A stretch of DNA of 64,000 nt from Siphonodentalium dalli (lineage: Eukaryota; Mollusca; Scaphopoda; Gadilida; Siphonodentaliidae). The position numbers and the translations under genes were made by a program. Shown piece after piece: positions 12,500 through 23,903 of the stretch. The notes beneath the pieces are model-generated. The model did no database searches, was not told where the DNA came from, and saw only the letters and a program-made list of their open reading frames with translations. The DNA is taken from the NCBI GenBank assembly GCA_032622095.1, contig CP136067.1, positions 97,268,707 to 97,332,706 of the forward strand. Direction: 5' to 3'. The stretch's first letter is position 1. The number at the start of each line of letters is the position of its first letter.

Positions 12500-13147
12500 G
12501 CAAACAGTTGAATGGATCACTCCATTGAATCCGGATTGTTTTCGATCTCTCTCCCCCTCTCCCTCTTTCTCTCTCCTAATATCTCTACCCCCTTCTCTCT
12601 ATATCTCTTGTTCTTTCGTTAGCCCCTGATCATTCAGATTGCAGACGGTGTGCATACACATCGCATTAGTTAAGTTCCGGGAAGCGAATCCGGGTTATTC
12701 TTAATCGATAATCTGGAACTCTGGTCATCTGGTGTCAAGGTACTTAGTGTTGACTCATAGCATATTGTGGGGGGGGGGGTCTTGTTGCTCTCTGTTCCCC
12801 TCTTTTTCTCTTCTGATAACTCCGGTAGTTCTGACAATCTGTGTTGTCTTATCTTCATTGTCTCCGCCACATTTGCTCATTATATCTATAAATAAATGTA
12901 ATTTTATCAGGTAGTTTGTTAGATAATTTGTTCTGGCATATGAACATATATGAATGAGCGTGAAACGGGTGTGCATGACAAATTGTTTGATGTCATATAG
13001 CAACGAATCCTGGCTTTCCAATGCATTGATTCAGTTCCGGGAGGCGAATCCTGGTTATTTTCGATTGACAATCTGATACTCGGTTCACAATCACGTATCT
13101 ACCGAGATGAATGAGTGAGCAAGCCACTGATAAATTTGTATTAATTA

Positions 13148-13189
<42 letters not shown>

Positions 13190-13340
13190 ATATATCTCGT
13201 TCGTTCGTTATCCCTTGATCGTTCGTGTAGAGAGTATAAGTTGTACAAACATCGCCTTGGTTCTGTTCCGGAATCGAATCCGGGTTATTCTCGAATGATA
13301 TTCCTGGACTCGGGTCATCTAATGTCAAGTGATGTGAAAC
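12500..13340. repeat. Three diverged repeat blocks between the arms
   Basis: The phrase GTTCCGGGAAGCGAATCCGG recurs with changes at 12674, 13034 and 13265, each followed by TTATTC or TTATTTTCGA and CTGGAACTC or CTGATACTC. Pyrimidine-rich tracts (12545-12612, 12780-12830) and a (CT)n run at 13150-13186 are embedded. The phrase resembles a T-arm but no complete tRNA can be folded around it. Confidence 0.65.
13150..13186. repeat. (CT)n microsatellite
   Basis: Uninterrupted CT dinucleotides, followed by a short TATATATA run. Confidence 0.95.
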
Positions 13341-14339
13341 ACTCCGGCAGGGTGATCAACTAGAAATGTAGATTTTCTTGTTTAAAGTAGGTATTTTTTA
13401 CAAATATTATATCTAAATTGACAACAAACACTGCCATTCTTTATATATTAATTAAATGTAGTGACTCTCGATGGCGAAATCATTTTCGTCAGTTTATCGC
13501 GGATAGATGCGTCCCGAATCGAGTAGTAAATATTTACAATTGAGCGTTGTTCAGACGATGTTTTCTATGGAGTGGTTGTCGATTTGCTTCATATTTTCGG
13601 TGATGTTAGTAGAATGGTAAATTCCTCCAGTTGACATAGGTCCTGAATACTATCTTACCAGTACATAATATGTCTTTAGAGTTGATTTATAGGAAATATT
13701 GTTATCTCATTGCTCGCTATCCCGCCTCTCTCACGCTCTCGCGAAGGTTCTCATTAGGAAAGACTCAAAATCTCTGAGAACAATCATGATATCTGCACCT
13801 ACTGTATCACAAAACACTCCTGATGCGAACTGCTTCCGGTGTCGTATACACAGCGGATACGTGTGTACTATGATAGTAGCTATTACCGCACACGATTTTA
13901 TAATCCGTGTGTTCTTCAGACGCAATTCGCCCTTAACTGTGGCAACAGTATTCAGCAGTATATGTCTGCAACCTGTTCAATAGCAATGTTCGTTCATATT
14001 ATAGTGGTGATATAATGCGAAAATGCCACATAATAGTGAGTTAAAGAAATTTAAACATTGTGGGTCGGATCCGAATCCGGAATGCGGGGAAAAAAACTTT
14101 TTCGGCCAAATCCTGACGCGGTTCCATATCCGGAATCAGGGTTACAGTTAGTCCATAAGCATCACAGAAGAGCAGAGTATTTATACACATGCGGGTAACC
14201 TGCATGTATGGCGCGGGCAACCTATTGGTATGGAAGCTGAACCTTGTTTGACAAGTTTAATTAATGAGTGTTTTGTAATTTTCTGAGCTTACATGATAGG
14301 CATTTCATCCGGATGGTTATTTAAAATAGTTCACATCCT

Positions 14340-15120
14340 TTGTCTGCCATATCCTGCTATTTTCACCGTTCTTCATCGAACTTTTGGAGTGTGTCCCCAA
14401 TTGTTCTTGGAATAAAAAAGTGTTGGAGAGGTTGTTGTCCAGCTTCGTATCCTGGAGTTTTTTCCCCTTGTTCAAAAGGAATTAATTCAAGATTATTAAG
14501 AGTGACAACGTTATTAATATACAACCTACTTGTGTGCAACAATCGAAACAATTGTGTTATCATCGAGTTAATGGAAAGCCCACGACAATCTGTGAACACA
14601 AGCATGTGTCTGCACTTCCAGTCGCATACTACTCCCACATCCTACGTCAGACCGTTCATGTTGTCACCATAGCACACTGACACAGATAAGTGATTAGAAG
14701 GAATTGCAAGTATATGAATCGAGACGCATAACATCTTCCAGTGGCATCGTTACTACTTAGTGCTGAATATATTTATTCACAGATAAAGGTAACAGTAACC
14801 TTAATTTACAATATCAACACTATTTTCGAGTTAATGGACCGCCCATGGCAACCAGTTGGGACCAGCAGCATGAGTCTACCCGATAAAGTCACGCCATACG
14901 CTAATATACTGTACAAGAAAACCATATTCAGAAATGTTACACCCTCAATCATACGATCATATTATTTGGCATATATCAAATATATTGGAGCTTTAATGTA
15001 GTGATTGTGAAAAAATTCTATATAGGTAACGGCTATTTAGTTGATTATATGTAATATGTTTTGTGCGCTTGGTGAGAAAGTATGTAAAACATTTTAAACT
15101 CGGACGTGCTAAGTAGTAAT
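14340..15120. repeat. Dispersed repeat with internal duplication
   Basis: Two related segments occur in tandem about 265 bp apart, around 14565 and 14828, sharing TCGAGTTAATGGA and a CCCA(T/C)GGCAACC-like continuation. The 3' half (14905-15120) reappears, diverged, at 19320-19540 (shared: TATTGGAG(C/T)TTTAATGTAGTGATTGTGAAAA, broken here for length). The 110- and 91-codon ORFs overlapping it on both strands are unsupported. Confidence 0.6.
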
Positions 15121-15154
15121 TAAGAAACTATGAGGTTTTATTTGTGAGAATTGA

Positions 15155-15530
15155 CGCCATACCCCCATAGTCAGTCAAGTAACATGAAACCGCGTCCATA
15201 CCATAGCTCCAGAGTTAGACATATATACCACGCCATGCCCCCACAGTCAGTCACGTAACATGAAACCGCGTCCCCCATATTTTTCCTCCAGAATTAGACA
15301 TGTATACATCATACCCCGTAGTAAGTCACGTAATGGGAAACCGCGTCCCCCATAGTATATCTACCCCCAGAGTTAGACATGTATACATAAAACCACCAAA
15401 GTTATAGCCGTGTAAACCGCGTCCACCGTAGTATACATATGATGTTTATGTTTTTAGATAATTGTGTGTATACGTCATACCCCCATAGTTATAACCGTGT
15501 AAACCACATACTGGAGTATGATTGCTAGCG
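15155..15530. repeat. Minisatellite, unit about 75-80 bp
   Basis: Four to five diverged units carrying AAACCGCGTCC, CCAGAGTTAGACAT and ATACCCCCATAGT. Copies of AACCGCGTCC are spaced about 75 bp apart. Confidence 0.85.
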
Positions 15531-15570
15531 ATATGTCTAGAATTCCCTTATACTATGTTTATATGGACAA

Positions 15571-15915
15571 ATGTACTCGTGACGTGTGAATGTTAAAGGG
15601 ACAAAATGCATTCGCGATGTGTGCATGTTAAAGGGACACACGACACTCTCAGTGTGTGAATGCTAAAGGGACGCAATGCACTCACGGTGTTTGAATGTTA
15701 AAACACAGACGACACTCTCGGTGTACACATGTTAAAGGGAGGCAATGCACTCACGGTGGGTGAATGTTAAAAGGAAAGCATGACACTCTTGGTTTGCGAA
15801 TGTTAAAGGGACGCACGGCACTCACTGTGTGTGAAAGTTAAAAGTACACTAGACACTCGCTGTGGGTAACTGTTAAAGGGACATAAGGCACTCGCCGTGG
15901 GTGAATGCTCAAAAC
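15571..15915. repeat. Minisatellite, unit about 36 bp, alternating dimers
   Basis: About nine to ten units built on GTGTGAATGTTAAAGGGAC. Even and odd units differ: one class reads GCAATGCACTCACGGTG and the next CGACACTCTCGGTG, so the higher-order period is about 72 bp. Confidence 0.9.
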
Positions 15916-17087
15916 TAAATCTTAAACATAAAAGTAAAACAATTTTTTTTTTTAAACTTAAACCTTTTCAAAAATAATTATAAAAAAATAAATTAAAGAA
16001 ATATTTCAAATTTAAAAAAAATGAACTGCTAAGTTTAAACAAAATGACTGGAAAATACAGACTCAAAGCTACTTATTGGTGACATCTCGCTAAATGACAA
16101 TTTAAATCGAATGTTAATCAATTTTGTTCGAACTTACATAGCTTCAACTTGCCACTTTGACATCAGCGAATAGGCTGCATTACTGTTAAAGTAACACAGA
16201 TTGCAGCAGACCCCCCGGACGCACATTGATGGAACCAACACAATCATGAATATACATCTGTTATATCATAATTCCATATAAATTGTATACTACGTTTTAT
16301 ACATGTGGATCGAACCTTACATTATACCTATGTAAATTCACATGTTCCTTATATTATTGTCTGCAGCGAGACCAAGATAAGTTTTGTAACTTGTGTCTCA
16401 ATCCCCTGTATTTAATTCTGAATGCAAATACAATATGTTAACGTTAACAAATTAAACCATTATATTGTCGATTACCATCAACAATTGCTTGACCATACAT
16501 TCAACCGTGCCGAAATATAAATGATCAATACTCCGTTTGAAATAAGTTTATCGTCTAACTGCGAAATCGCTTGAGTGACAATGTTTGAATTATGGTGCTC
16601 GCTGTTATATCATGGGTCGAGAAATTGAGGGCTACTACATAATCTTAAGCATGATAAATGCCTGCATAATATATGGGGTATATAATCGATGACGTTGCAG
16701 CTAAGATTAATAACACATATACATGGATAAGATATCCTTAGGTTATGATGATCATATATAATGGACACAATGAAATAACAAAAAGTGGTTGATAATTTGT
16801 TGCATGGAAATGTCAGTTGTGATGGCCCTTAGATTACACTCACGCATGTATCCACGGCATATACTCTCCCAATTTCAGCGGGAAGATGTACGAAGCTTGT
16901 GCACTATACACATTGGGTATCCAGGGGATATACACACGCACAAACCGTTCGTTCTTATGTAATGACAAGACAAGCCTTATTTCCAACTAAATCCTGAAAA
17001 GTCACCCATAATTCTGCTGTGGGTAAGGAGTCGATTAATTATATCTGTCGCGTTTTTGGGAGATCGGTCGTCCGTATCAGTTGATAT
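15916..17087. other. Gene-free, A-rich then mixed
   Basis: 15930-16060 is strongly A/T-biased with poly-A and poly-T runs. The rest shows no repeat, RNA gene or coding signal that I can support. Confidence 0.5.
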
Positions 17088-17866
17088 GCCCCGGTTCCAT
17101 ATTCCCGATTTTCTGTCCCGAATTAGTATATTCGGCACCAATTCGGGACCAGACCAAATCGGCAGCATTCGAGAGAATTCTGGACGAGTTTTATTCCAAA
17201 AGCCGCCGAACTGATGACAAAATTTAATCGTCCCGAACATTGCCGAGTATTCCAGAATGCTTCCGAATTTCTTCCCGAATGATAAAGAATTATCCCGAAC
17301 TGATACCGAAATTTCGTGCGAGTAGCTGCCGAATTTCCCAGATTACTACCGACTTGTTGCCGAATACCCCGAATCAATGCCGAACTGGTACCGAATTGAT
17401 GCCGAATAAATACCGAATTGGTATTCAATTGCTGCCGAACGTCCCGAATCGATGCCGAATTTTGCAGATACACCGGATCTTAGTATAAAAGCAGCCACAC
17501 ATGGCGAATTCGGGAATAAGCTACCGAATACTGCCGACTACTCCAGAATATCCACCCGAATATTGCCGAATACTGCCGACTACTCCCGAATAGGTGCCGA
17601 ATTGCTCCCGAATTTCTCCCGATGATTGACAAATCGGGGCGATTCGGCTTGGTTCACGATAGTTTTGAACATTTCAAAACTGTCGGGAGCGGGCCCAGAA
17701 TCGTCCCGAATCGACCCCGATAGCACCGATATCCCCGATCATGTTCGGGGGTAAAAATTCACTGTACCGACTCATCCCGAACTTACTCCACGATGTTTGC
17801 AAAATTATGATTCGGGAGTCATTCGGGAACATTCGGGGTGGAAAATCGGGGATATGGAACCGGGGC
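17088..17866. mobile_element. CCGAAT-rich inverted-repeat element (779 bp)
   Basis: Bounded by near perfect inverted repeats of about 25 bp that begin GCCCCGGTTCCATAT at 17088 and end with its complement at 17866. The interior is packed with the hexamer CCGAAT and its complement ATTCGG, often as GCCGAAT or TCCCGAAT at short, irregular spacing; density is highest at 17240-17460 and 17510-17620. ORFs on both strands here (116 and 82 codons) simply translate the repeat. Flanks do not give a convincing target duplication; TA on both sides is possible. Confidence 0.75.
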
Positions 17867-17888
17867 TTAACAAAATCGTCGTCTAAAA

Positions 17889-18340
17889 GGTTACACTGGT
17901 GTAAATAAGGTTCGGAGAGACCTCTAGCGGATGCGGGAGGAATATATAGGAGAGAATAAAATAGACACTGGGCCCTGATTGGTCAATAGCCTTGTGTGCT
18001 TTTTGCATAAAAAAAATCATCACACCTCTTCCCTATGGTTTCCCACTGGTAAAATAGCCATTGGCACAGGAATTAACCCTCTGTAGTGAAGATTGAATTT
18101 TTTGTTGTGGTCTAAATTATGACAGTATTTTTTTATGCGGTTCTGACACTTGTTAGGAAAACACAAGATTTAAAGGCGAATTCCCTGCCTGTCGTACCTG
18201 ATTTTTTTGTGCAAAAAGTTTCCCAAAGTGTCAATTTTTCAGATTTAAAGAAAATTTTGGATCCAACGTTTATATTGCCAATAGTATACGCTAAAACGTT
18301 AGCACTGAGGTCTATGGAAAACATTTACACATGTGTAACC
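17889..18340 (+). mobile_element. 452-bp MITE, copy 1
   Basis: Starts GGTTACACTGGTGTAAA and ends with the diverged inverse TTTACACATGTGTAACC. Flanked by TAAAA at 17884-17888 and 18341-18345, a 5-bp target duplication. The same sequence occurs inverted at 23020-23471 with the same length. No coding function: the 74-codon ORF inside is a shadow. Confidence 0.88.
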
Positions 18341-18345
18341 TAAAA

Positions 18346-20085
18346 GGCGCACACGCCGTGACCATGCATGTGATTAGGATGCAAGGTCGTTTTCATTGAC
18401 TGTATATATATAAGGTATAGATGACTATAACATATCAAAACCCTTAAAGCTAATGTGCAATATATCCAACAAAAAGCGTCTATTTCGCAATTATCATGAG
18501 ATGTGATCCGGGAGATAGTGGCAATGGGTGGTTTGGGGGGGGGGGGGGGCGTCTCACCCATAACTTTGGTAAATATGGTATAGTTGGAAATTTCATACCT
18601 AACATGACCTTGTTGGAAATAGGTTTAGTTAGTTCTCGTGGTTCGATTTTCAAATATTTATAATTTTCCTACTTCTTGGTCAATTTTTGGAATGAGATGG
18701 CCATTAGTTGGAATTGTTCATACCTTTGGGGGTGCCAGACTGGACAATTTATAACACGTGGACAGCTTGAGACCGGTCTAGATGCTATGATTTTGCAATT
18801 CTCGTGTTCAGATTTAAAACTGTTCTCACACCCGACCGAAGCATGGTCGGCCCGGTATCCCCCTTAGCCAGTCAAAAGCCGCTAATCAATTTAAACAATT
18901 TAAATCGGGTGGGAATTTGCCTGTCCGGTTTGACCATTAGATGTTAGGATTTTGACACTTGCAGGTTCAGATCTCGAAATTGACTAACACTGGGCTGAAC
19001 TTTGGCCGGTCAAAGAAAAGTGATCAATTCAAAATAGCCTACCACCCAGGCCTGTGAGGAACCAGTTGGAAATAATGAAAGTAAAATCCAACGGGGTTGC
19101 AAATGGATTTCAGAAATCTTATGAGTTTGTTCTGGTTAAAATATTGGGGTGGAGTGCAGTTGTAAATTCCAACGGGGACAACCCAGTGCAGACACTGTAG
19201 CAATGTCCATGAGTGTGATCAAACAGCTACATCGACTCGGTAATACAACTCGATGCCAATCTAATAACACCCGAGGTTGGAACATGACGATCATATCCAA
19301 GAACCACACCATACAGCAAGACAATATTAACAAGAAAACCACAGTCAGAAATGCTAACGCCCTCAAGATATATTATTAGGCATATATACAATATATTGGA
19401 GTTTTAATGTAGTGATTGTGAAAATTGTTTATATAGGTAAAGTTATGTAGTTGAAATGTGATGTTTTATGTATATTCTGTGCAATTGGTGAGAAAGGATG
19501 TGAAAACATTTAAAAAATTGGACGTCCCAAACTGAAGTTTAATTTGAAATATATATACACCATACATCACGAATTTATATACGTTCTGACATGTTCATTG
19601 CCAAACATGCAACGGCCATTGCATTGATACCCCAATAGCCACACACCCATTGTCAAAACATTGACGAGTGACACGCTATTATGTTGACGCGCTGCCAGCT
19701 CGCGGCCAATAAACCAAACTCTTGGTTTCTCGGTTCTCTTATACGACATTTGAATTGATTTCGACTGGCATGCATTTTTCTTTGTTATCTGTTCTAATTT
19801 ATATTGAAATAGAGGTCTGAATAGTGCATGAAATAGTACACCGAATAATAATCAGGCCAAAATTGTCGATCTTCATTTCGTGGTCGAGTACGTAAATACC
19901 GAGTACGCTGCTAATAACATTATGTCCATCCAAGTACGTAAATACAGAGTACGTTTTTATTAACACTTAATCCATCACCCCTATGACAGGACCAGATATA
20001 CTTGCCAATATACACCATGAGAGGCCGTAATATCTAAGAATTGCCTCAGGTAATGCACTCCTGATATCAACTTTGAAGATTTGGT
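18346..20085. other. Gene-free; part of a dispersed repeat
   Basis: A 15-G run at 18535-18549. The segment 19320-19540 is the second copy of the repeat also seen at 14905-15120. Overlapping ORFs at 19136-19379 on both strands are uninformative. Nothing else recognised. Confidence 0.5.
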
Positions 20086-20625
20086 CTCTAATGAGGGTTA
20101 ATTAAAATACATGTATGATCCAATGAGAGTTAATTAAAATATGGTCACATCCAGGGAGGGTTAATTAATATATAGTTCGATGAGGGGAAATTAAAAAATG
20201 GTCACATGAGGGTTAAATAAAATATGGTCCATTGAGGATTAATTAAAATATGGCCCAATGAGGGTTAATACAAACATGGTCCCATGATGGTTAATTAAAC
20301 TGGTACCATCTTTGTTAATTAAAATATGGTCCCATTACTGGTCAGGCCGGTTAATTAGAATATTGTCTCATATGGGTTAATACAAATATGGACCCTTGGT
20401 TTTAATTGGAATATGGTCCCACCAAGGTCAATTAAAATATGGTAACAAGAGGGTTAATTACATTTAAAATATGGTCCCATTACTAGGGTTAATTAATATT
20501 CAGATATGGCGTAATCAGTGTTGATTAAACTGCAGTCCCATATGGTTAAATATAATATAGTCCCATGATGGTCAATTAAAATATGGTCTAGTCAGGACTA
20601 ACTAAAATACCCCCATGAAGATCAG
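20086..20625. repeat. Minisatellite, unit about 28 bp
   Basis: About eighteen degenerate units of the form GGTTAATTAAAATATGGTCC plus CATGAGG. Spacing varies because several units have small insertions. There are no unique spacers between units, so it is not a CRISPR array. Confidence 0.9.
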
Positions 20626-21479
20626 GTAAAACAGGGGGGGGGTAATTTCTGCGTATTGAATGCTGCGTATATAGAATAAGGCCACAGGTATGTTAAACAA
20701 CCAATGTGAAGGGTTAGTGTTGAACTGTTCTTAATAACATCTCTATCATAGCTCAAATATATTCCAGAAACAAAGAAATATAAAAAATGGTTTAATAGAC
20801 CAAGAATAAAGTCCACTAAACATCAATATTTACAAATAGCACGAAGGAGTAACGCGGGAATTGGTTAATAATTACCATCCCAATTTATTCCGAGTATAAC
20901 ATGCCGATATTTGCCCCGTATTAATAAATGAAACGTTCACTAAACGATGTTAAATAACACGTTAAGCACCGATATAAACAAACAGCTCGAATGGTTCATG
21001 TTCAAGGGAAATGTGCAGGTGCTCCCCTGTTCATGGTGCTATACGGGCTAATTAGTCTCAGTGTAAAAGAAATATTGTTACACATCAGCTACACTTGTCG
21101 ACACGGATCGATATTTTAAGTTGTTTATGTTAGGCTATGAGTCTATTATAAAATATGAAATAAATCCTCGGTAAAAGGACAGATTTATCCCTGTGATACA
21201 CCAGTATTGGAGGATCCTAAAAAATCATGTGATACCCGACTGTGTTTTCTTTTATCTCAAAGGAAATTATATATGACTGCACACTGTGACCAATATTTTT
21301 GAACGGGCCTTCTATAAAATTACATCTTTCTTGACAAATTGTATTTTCTTGTGGAAATAGTATATACATGTAATTGTGGTGGATATCGGTGACTAAAACA
21401 TTCTTACAAATGTTAGTATCCCTCCACTGTAACCACTGACCCAAAACGTCACCAAATGTGCGTTTTTAACCCACATTAT
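20626..21479. other. No recognised feature
   Basis: AT-rich DNA with ORFs of 64 and 75 codons on the minus strand, neither with recognisable motifs. Confidence 0.4.
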
Positions 21480-22700
21480 CTTTTTCCTCGTATCATTGGA
21501 GAAGAACATGTATGGATTTGGTGGAAATTAATGCTAACATAACTGCATCAGCTATGGTGTCCGTCTCCTCTCCATTGATTACTCGAAAGGCGCTACCTTT
21601 TACATAGTTAAATAACGTTCACTACACTCCTGATATCAAGGAGATGATTATGTATATAAGTTTGTTGGTAATCGGCGAATAAACAAATTCCTCAATGTTA
21701 TTGCCCCTCTGCGTACCTCTGACTCGAACGGCGCCAAACATGGATATGACTATGTATAAATTTGGTGGAAATCGGCGACAAAAATATTTATTCAGTTTAC
21801 TGCCCCTCCCCTTTGCTGCCCCTGACGCCAACAGCATCACTATGATTTTAGATAAATTTCACCCGCTCCATTATCGTTGTCCTAGAGTTACTCCTGCTGG
21901 ACCCCATTGGTCCTATCTACTGTTGATGATCCCCCGTGAACATGGATAGACAGACATACATTCGCAAATATAGGCACCAAATGTGGCATCTTTAACGCAC
22001 ACGATTTGATGGATTTTGGTGACCTATCCATATCCCTGTAAAATATGTGGAAATCGGCGACTAAACAAACGGCACAAATGTTGCGTATTACAAGAAGAAT
22101 ATGTTTGATCAATGTTGATGTCCCTCTCCCCTCCGTGCACCCTGACGCGAACGCCCCAATTTTAACACCATTAGATTGATTGATTGATTGGGGTTTATTG
22201 TCGCTTTAGCAACTGAGGCCATATCACGACATTGCCAGTTTTAGTGGTGGAGGAATTCCGCACACTTGCGACTAATCTAAAAGTGATTTCAATGGCTGAT
22301 AAACTCGTCAACCATGTGCGGCAAACCATCGGCAATCGTCGAGTAACTGGTAACTCCACCAGATAACGATTTCGAGTTACAAAGGTCCACGATGGAAACA
22401 TGTGGATTTGAACCATAATCGCCAGCGCTGGAGGGCGAAACGGCTTTGAGTTGTACCCCTAACCGATTTGGCCACCGATGCCCCCACACCATTAGACTCG
22501 TGATATCATGGAGATGGCTATGTATAAGTTCGGTGGTAATATTCGACTAACCAAATTATTATCAAATGTAGTGCCCCCATATCTCAACAAAGGCACCAAT
22601 TCGGCGTCTGTAAATCACACATGGAGAAGAATGTGTATAAATCTGGTGAAAATCGGCGCTAAAATACTCTAAAATACTCCCCTTCAGTGCACCCCTGACT
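21480..22700 (-). mobile_element. Helitron-related repeats, inverted, interrupted by a SINE
   Basis: On the minus strand this carries the phrases found in the Helitron at 42242-45904: GCCGATTNCCACCAAA, TGGCGCCGTTCGAGTCAGAG and, at 21945-21976, a 5'-end-like block TATATTTGCGAATGTATGTC followed by TGTCTATCC. Several units follow one another (21490-21700, 21700-21850, 21980-22160, 22497-22690). No Rep/helicase coding. The SINE at 22176-22485 sits within it. Confidence 0.6.
22165..22496 (-). mobile_element. tRNA-derived SINE with 11-bp target duplication
   Basis: The element spans 22176-22485, minus strand. Near its head the minus strand reads TGGCCAAATCGG (22474-22463), a good RNA polymerase III A box, and GGTTCAAATCC (22414-22404), a good B box, about 48 bp apart as in tRNA promoters. 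It ends with GATATGGCCTCAG, GCTAAAGCGACAATAAACC and an (AATC)n tail. The direct repeat ACACCATTAGA lies on both sides (22165-22175 and 22486-22496). The tail matches the LINE at 31616-33808, its likely mobilising partner. A 73-codon ORF inside is spurious. Confidence 0.92.
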
Positions 22701-22714
22701 CGAATGCCACCCGT

Positions 22715-23014
22715 TTTGACGTTACATCGATGCTCTCAGAACAATCACCATTTTTGTCCCGGCTGTGATGTAAGGCACACCCGAGCGCGGGGATTATATA
22801 GAATATATGGATGACAATGGATAAAAACATTATCCAAAAACAGTCATGCCTGTTGATGGTTGTGGGGTCCAGTCCTATCAGCGAATGGAAACCAAATGAA
22901 CACGTCATTGTGGAGACAGGCGTTCCGGAATTAGGAACGCAGATATATCATATACATGTTGATTATTTCAAACCAGAAGTGATTTCTGAGATTAATGATA
23001 TTCGGAGAGAAGCA
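22715..23014 (+). repeat. Duplicated GPCR upstream region, copy A
   Basis: Diverged copy of 25006-25310. Shared blocks: ATGCTCTC..AACAATCACCATT, GCGGGGATTATATAG, GGTCCAGTC(C/T)TATCAGCGAA, GGAGACA, AAACCAGAAGTG(A/G)TTTCTG, ATTCGGAGAGAA. It is the upstream part of a GPCR duplication whose receptor portion (23904-24145) is now a relic. Confidence 0.7.
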
Positions 23015-23019
23015 ATGTA

Positions 23020-23471
23020 GGTTACACTGGTGTAAACGTTTTCCATAGGCCTCAGTGCTAACGTTTTAGCGTGTACTGTTGGCAATATAAATTTTGGGTC
23101 CAATATTTCTTTAAATCTGAAAAATTGACATTTGGGGAAACTTTTTACGCAAAAAAATCATGTCTGTCTAACAGGGAATTCGCCTTTAAATCGTGTGTTT
23201 TCGTAACTAGTGTCAGAACCGCATACAAAAATACTGTCACATTTTAGTCCACCTAAAAACAATTCAAACTTCACTACAAAGTATTAATTCCTGTGCCAAT
23301 GGCTATTTTACCTATGGGAAATCATAGGGAAGAGGTGTGATGATTTTTTTTTATGCAAAAAGCACACAAGGCTATTGACCAATCATGGCCCAGTTTCTAT
23401 TTTATTCTCTCCTATATATTCCTCCCGCATTCGCTAGATTTCAATCCGAACCCTATTTACACCAGTGTAAC
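23020..23471 (-). mobile_element. 452-bp MITE, copy 2 (inverted)
   Basis: Same family and length as 17889-18340, opposite orientation. Flanked by ATGTA at 23015-23019 and 23472-23476, a 5-bp duplication. It is inserted in the upstream region of the dead GPCR copy and is absent from the paralogous region 25006-26117. Confidence 0.88.
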
Positions 23472-23499
23472 ATGTACGCGATATTTATGATTGTATAAG

Positions 23500-23503
<4 letters not shown>

Positions 23504-23586
<83 letters not shown>
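23504..23586. repeat. (TA)n microsatellite
   Basis: About 83 bp of uninterrupted AT dinucleotides. It directly follows the MITE and lies upstream of the GPCR relic. Confidence 0.97.
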
Positions 23587-23591
<5 letters not shown>

Positions 23592-23903
23592 CCTTCTGTT
23601 TATGGCGGTTTTAGCGAATGTGACTATTAACAGCTATGCCCATGCGAAGGCCGCCCGTATGTTTAAGGAAGATACCGACTCAACAGTAGTGGGAATATGA
23701 GTGTCCAATTTGAGTTGACGGTTAACTGACATACCTGAGTCCTGGGCCTCCGTATACCCTGATAATAATGTTCCGCTGACCATAATCATATCTTGAAAAT
23801 ACATATACCTGTCCATACCCATACCCTAACCAAGAATATTCAATAATGCATATTATACCTGTATTATGCATGTACCATGATCATATTTTGAACATGTATA
23901 CCT

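Larger units (their letters stand above)
12120..14140. mobile_element. Large inverted-repeat element, about 300-bp arms
   Basis: The left arm (about 12150-12440) and right arm (about 13830-14130) are inverted copies. Shared blocks include AGGATTTGGCCGAAAA, TTTAAAT, GGCATTTTCGCATTAT, TTGCTATTGAACAGGTTGCAGAC and GAATTGCG(T/C)CTGAAGAA. Similar short peptides appear in opposite frames (TMIV..TAHD..RVFFRRNSP), most simply because the arms are homologous. Between the arms lie repeated blocks (see 12500-13340). No transposase seen. A foldback or long-TIR DNA element is the best reading. Confidence 0.65.

Noticed and set aside
12660-13290. tRNA genes suggested by GAATCCGGGTT phrases
   Set aside because: No matching D-arm, anticodon stem or acceptor can be placed around any of the three copies.
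17123-17473. 116-codon minus ORF rich in NSA, RHQFG and similar words
   Set aside because: Produced by the CCGAAT repeat; the opposite strand is open too.
20086-20625. CRISPR-like array
   Set aside because: Units are contiguous and degenerate, without unique spacers, and the genome is clearly eukaryotic. It is a minisatellite.
17889-23471. A second composite transposon bounded by the inverted 452-bp MITEs
   Set aside because: Each MITE has its own 5-bp duplication (TAAAA and ATGTA), so they inserted independently.
23491-23700. 69-codon ORF starting with a long Ile-Tyr run
   Set aside because: It is a translation of the (TA)n microsatellite.
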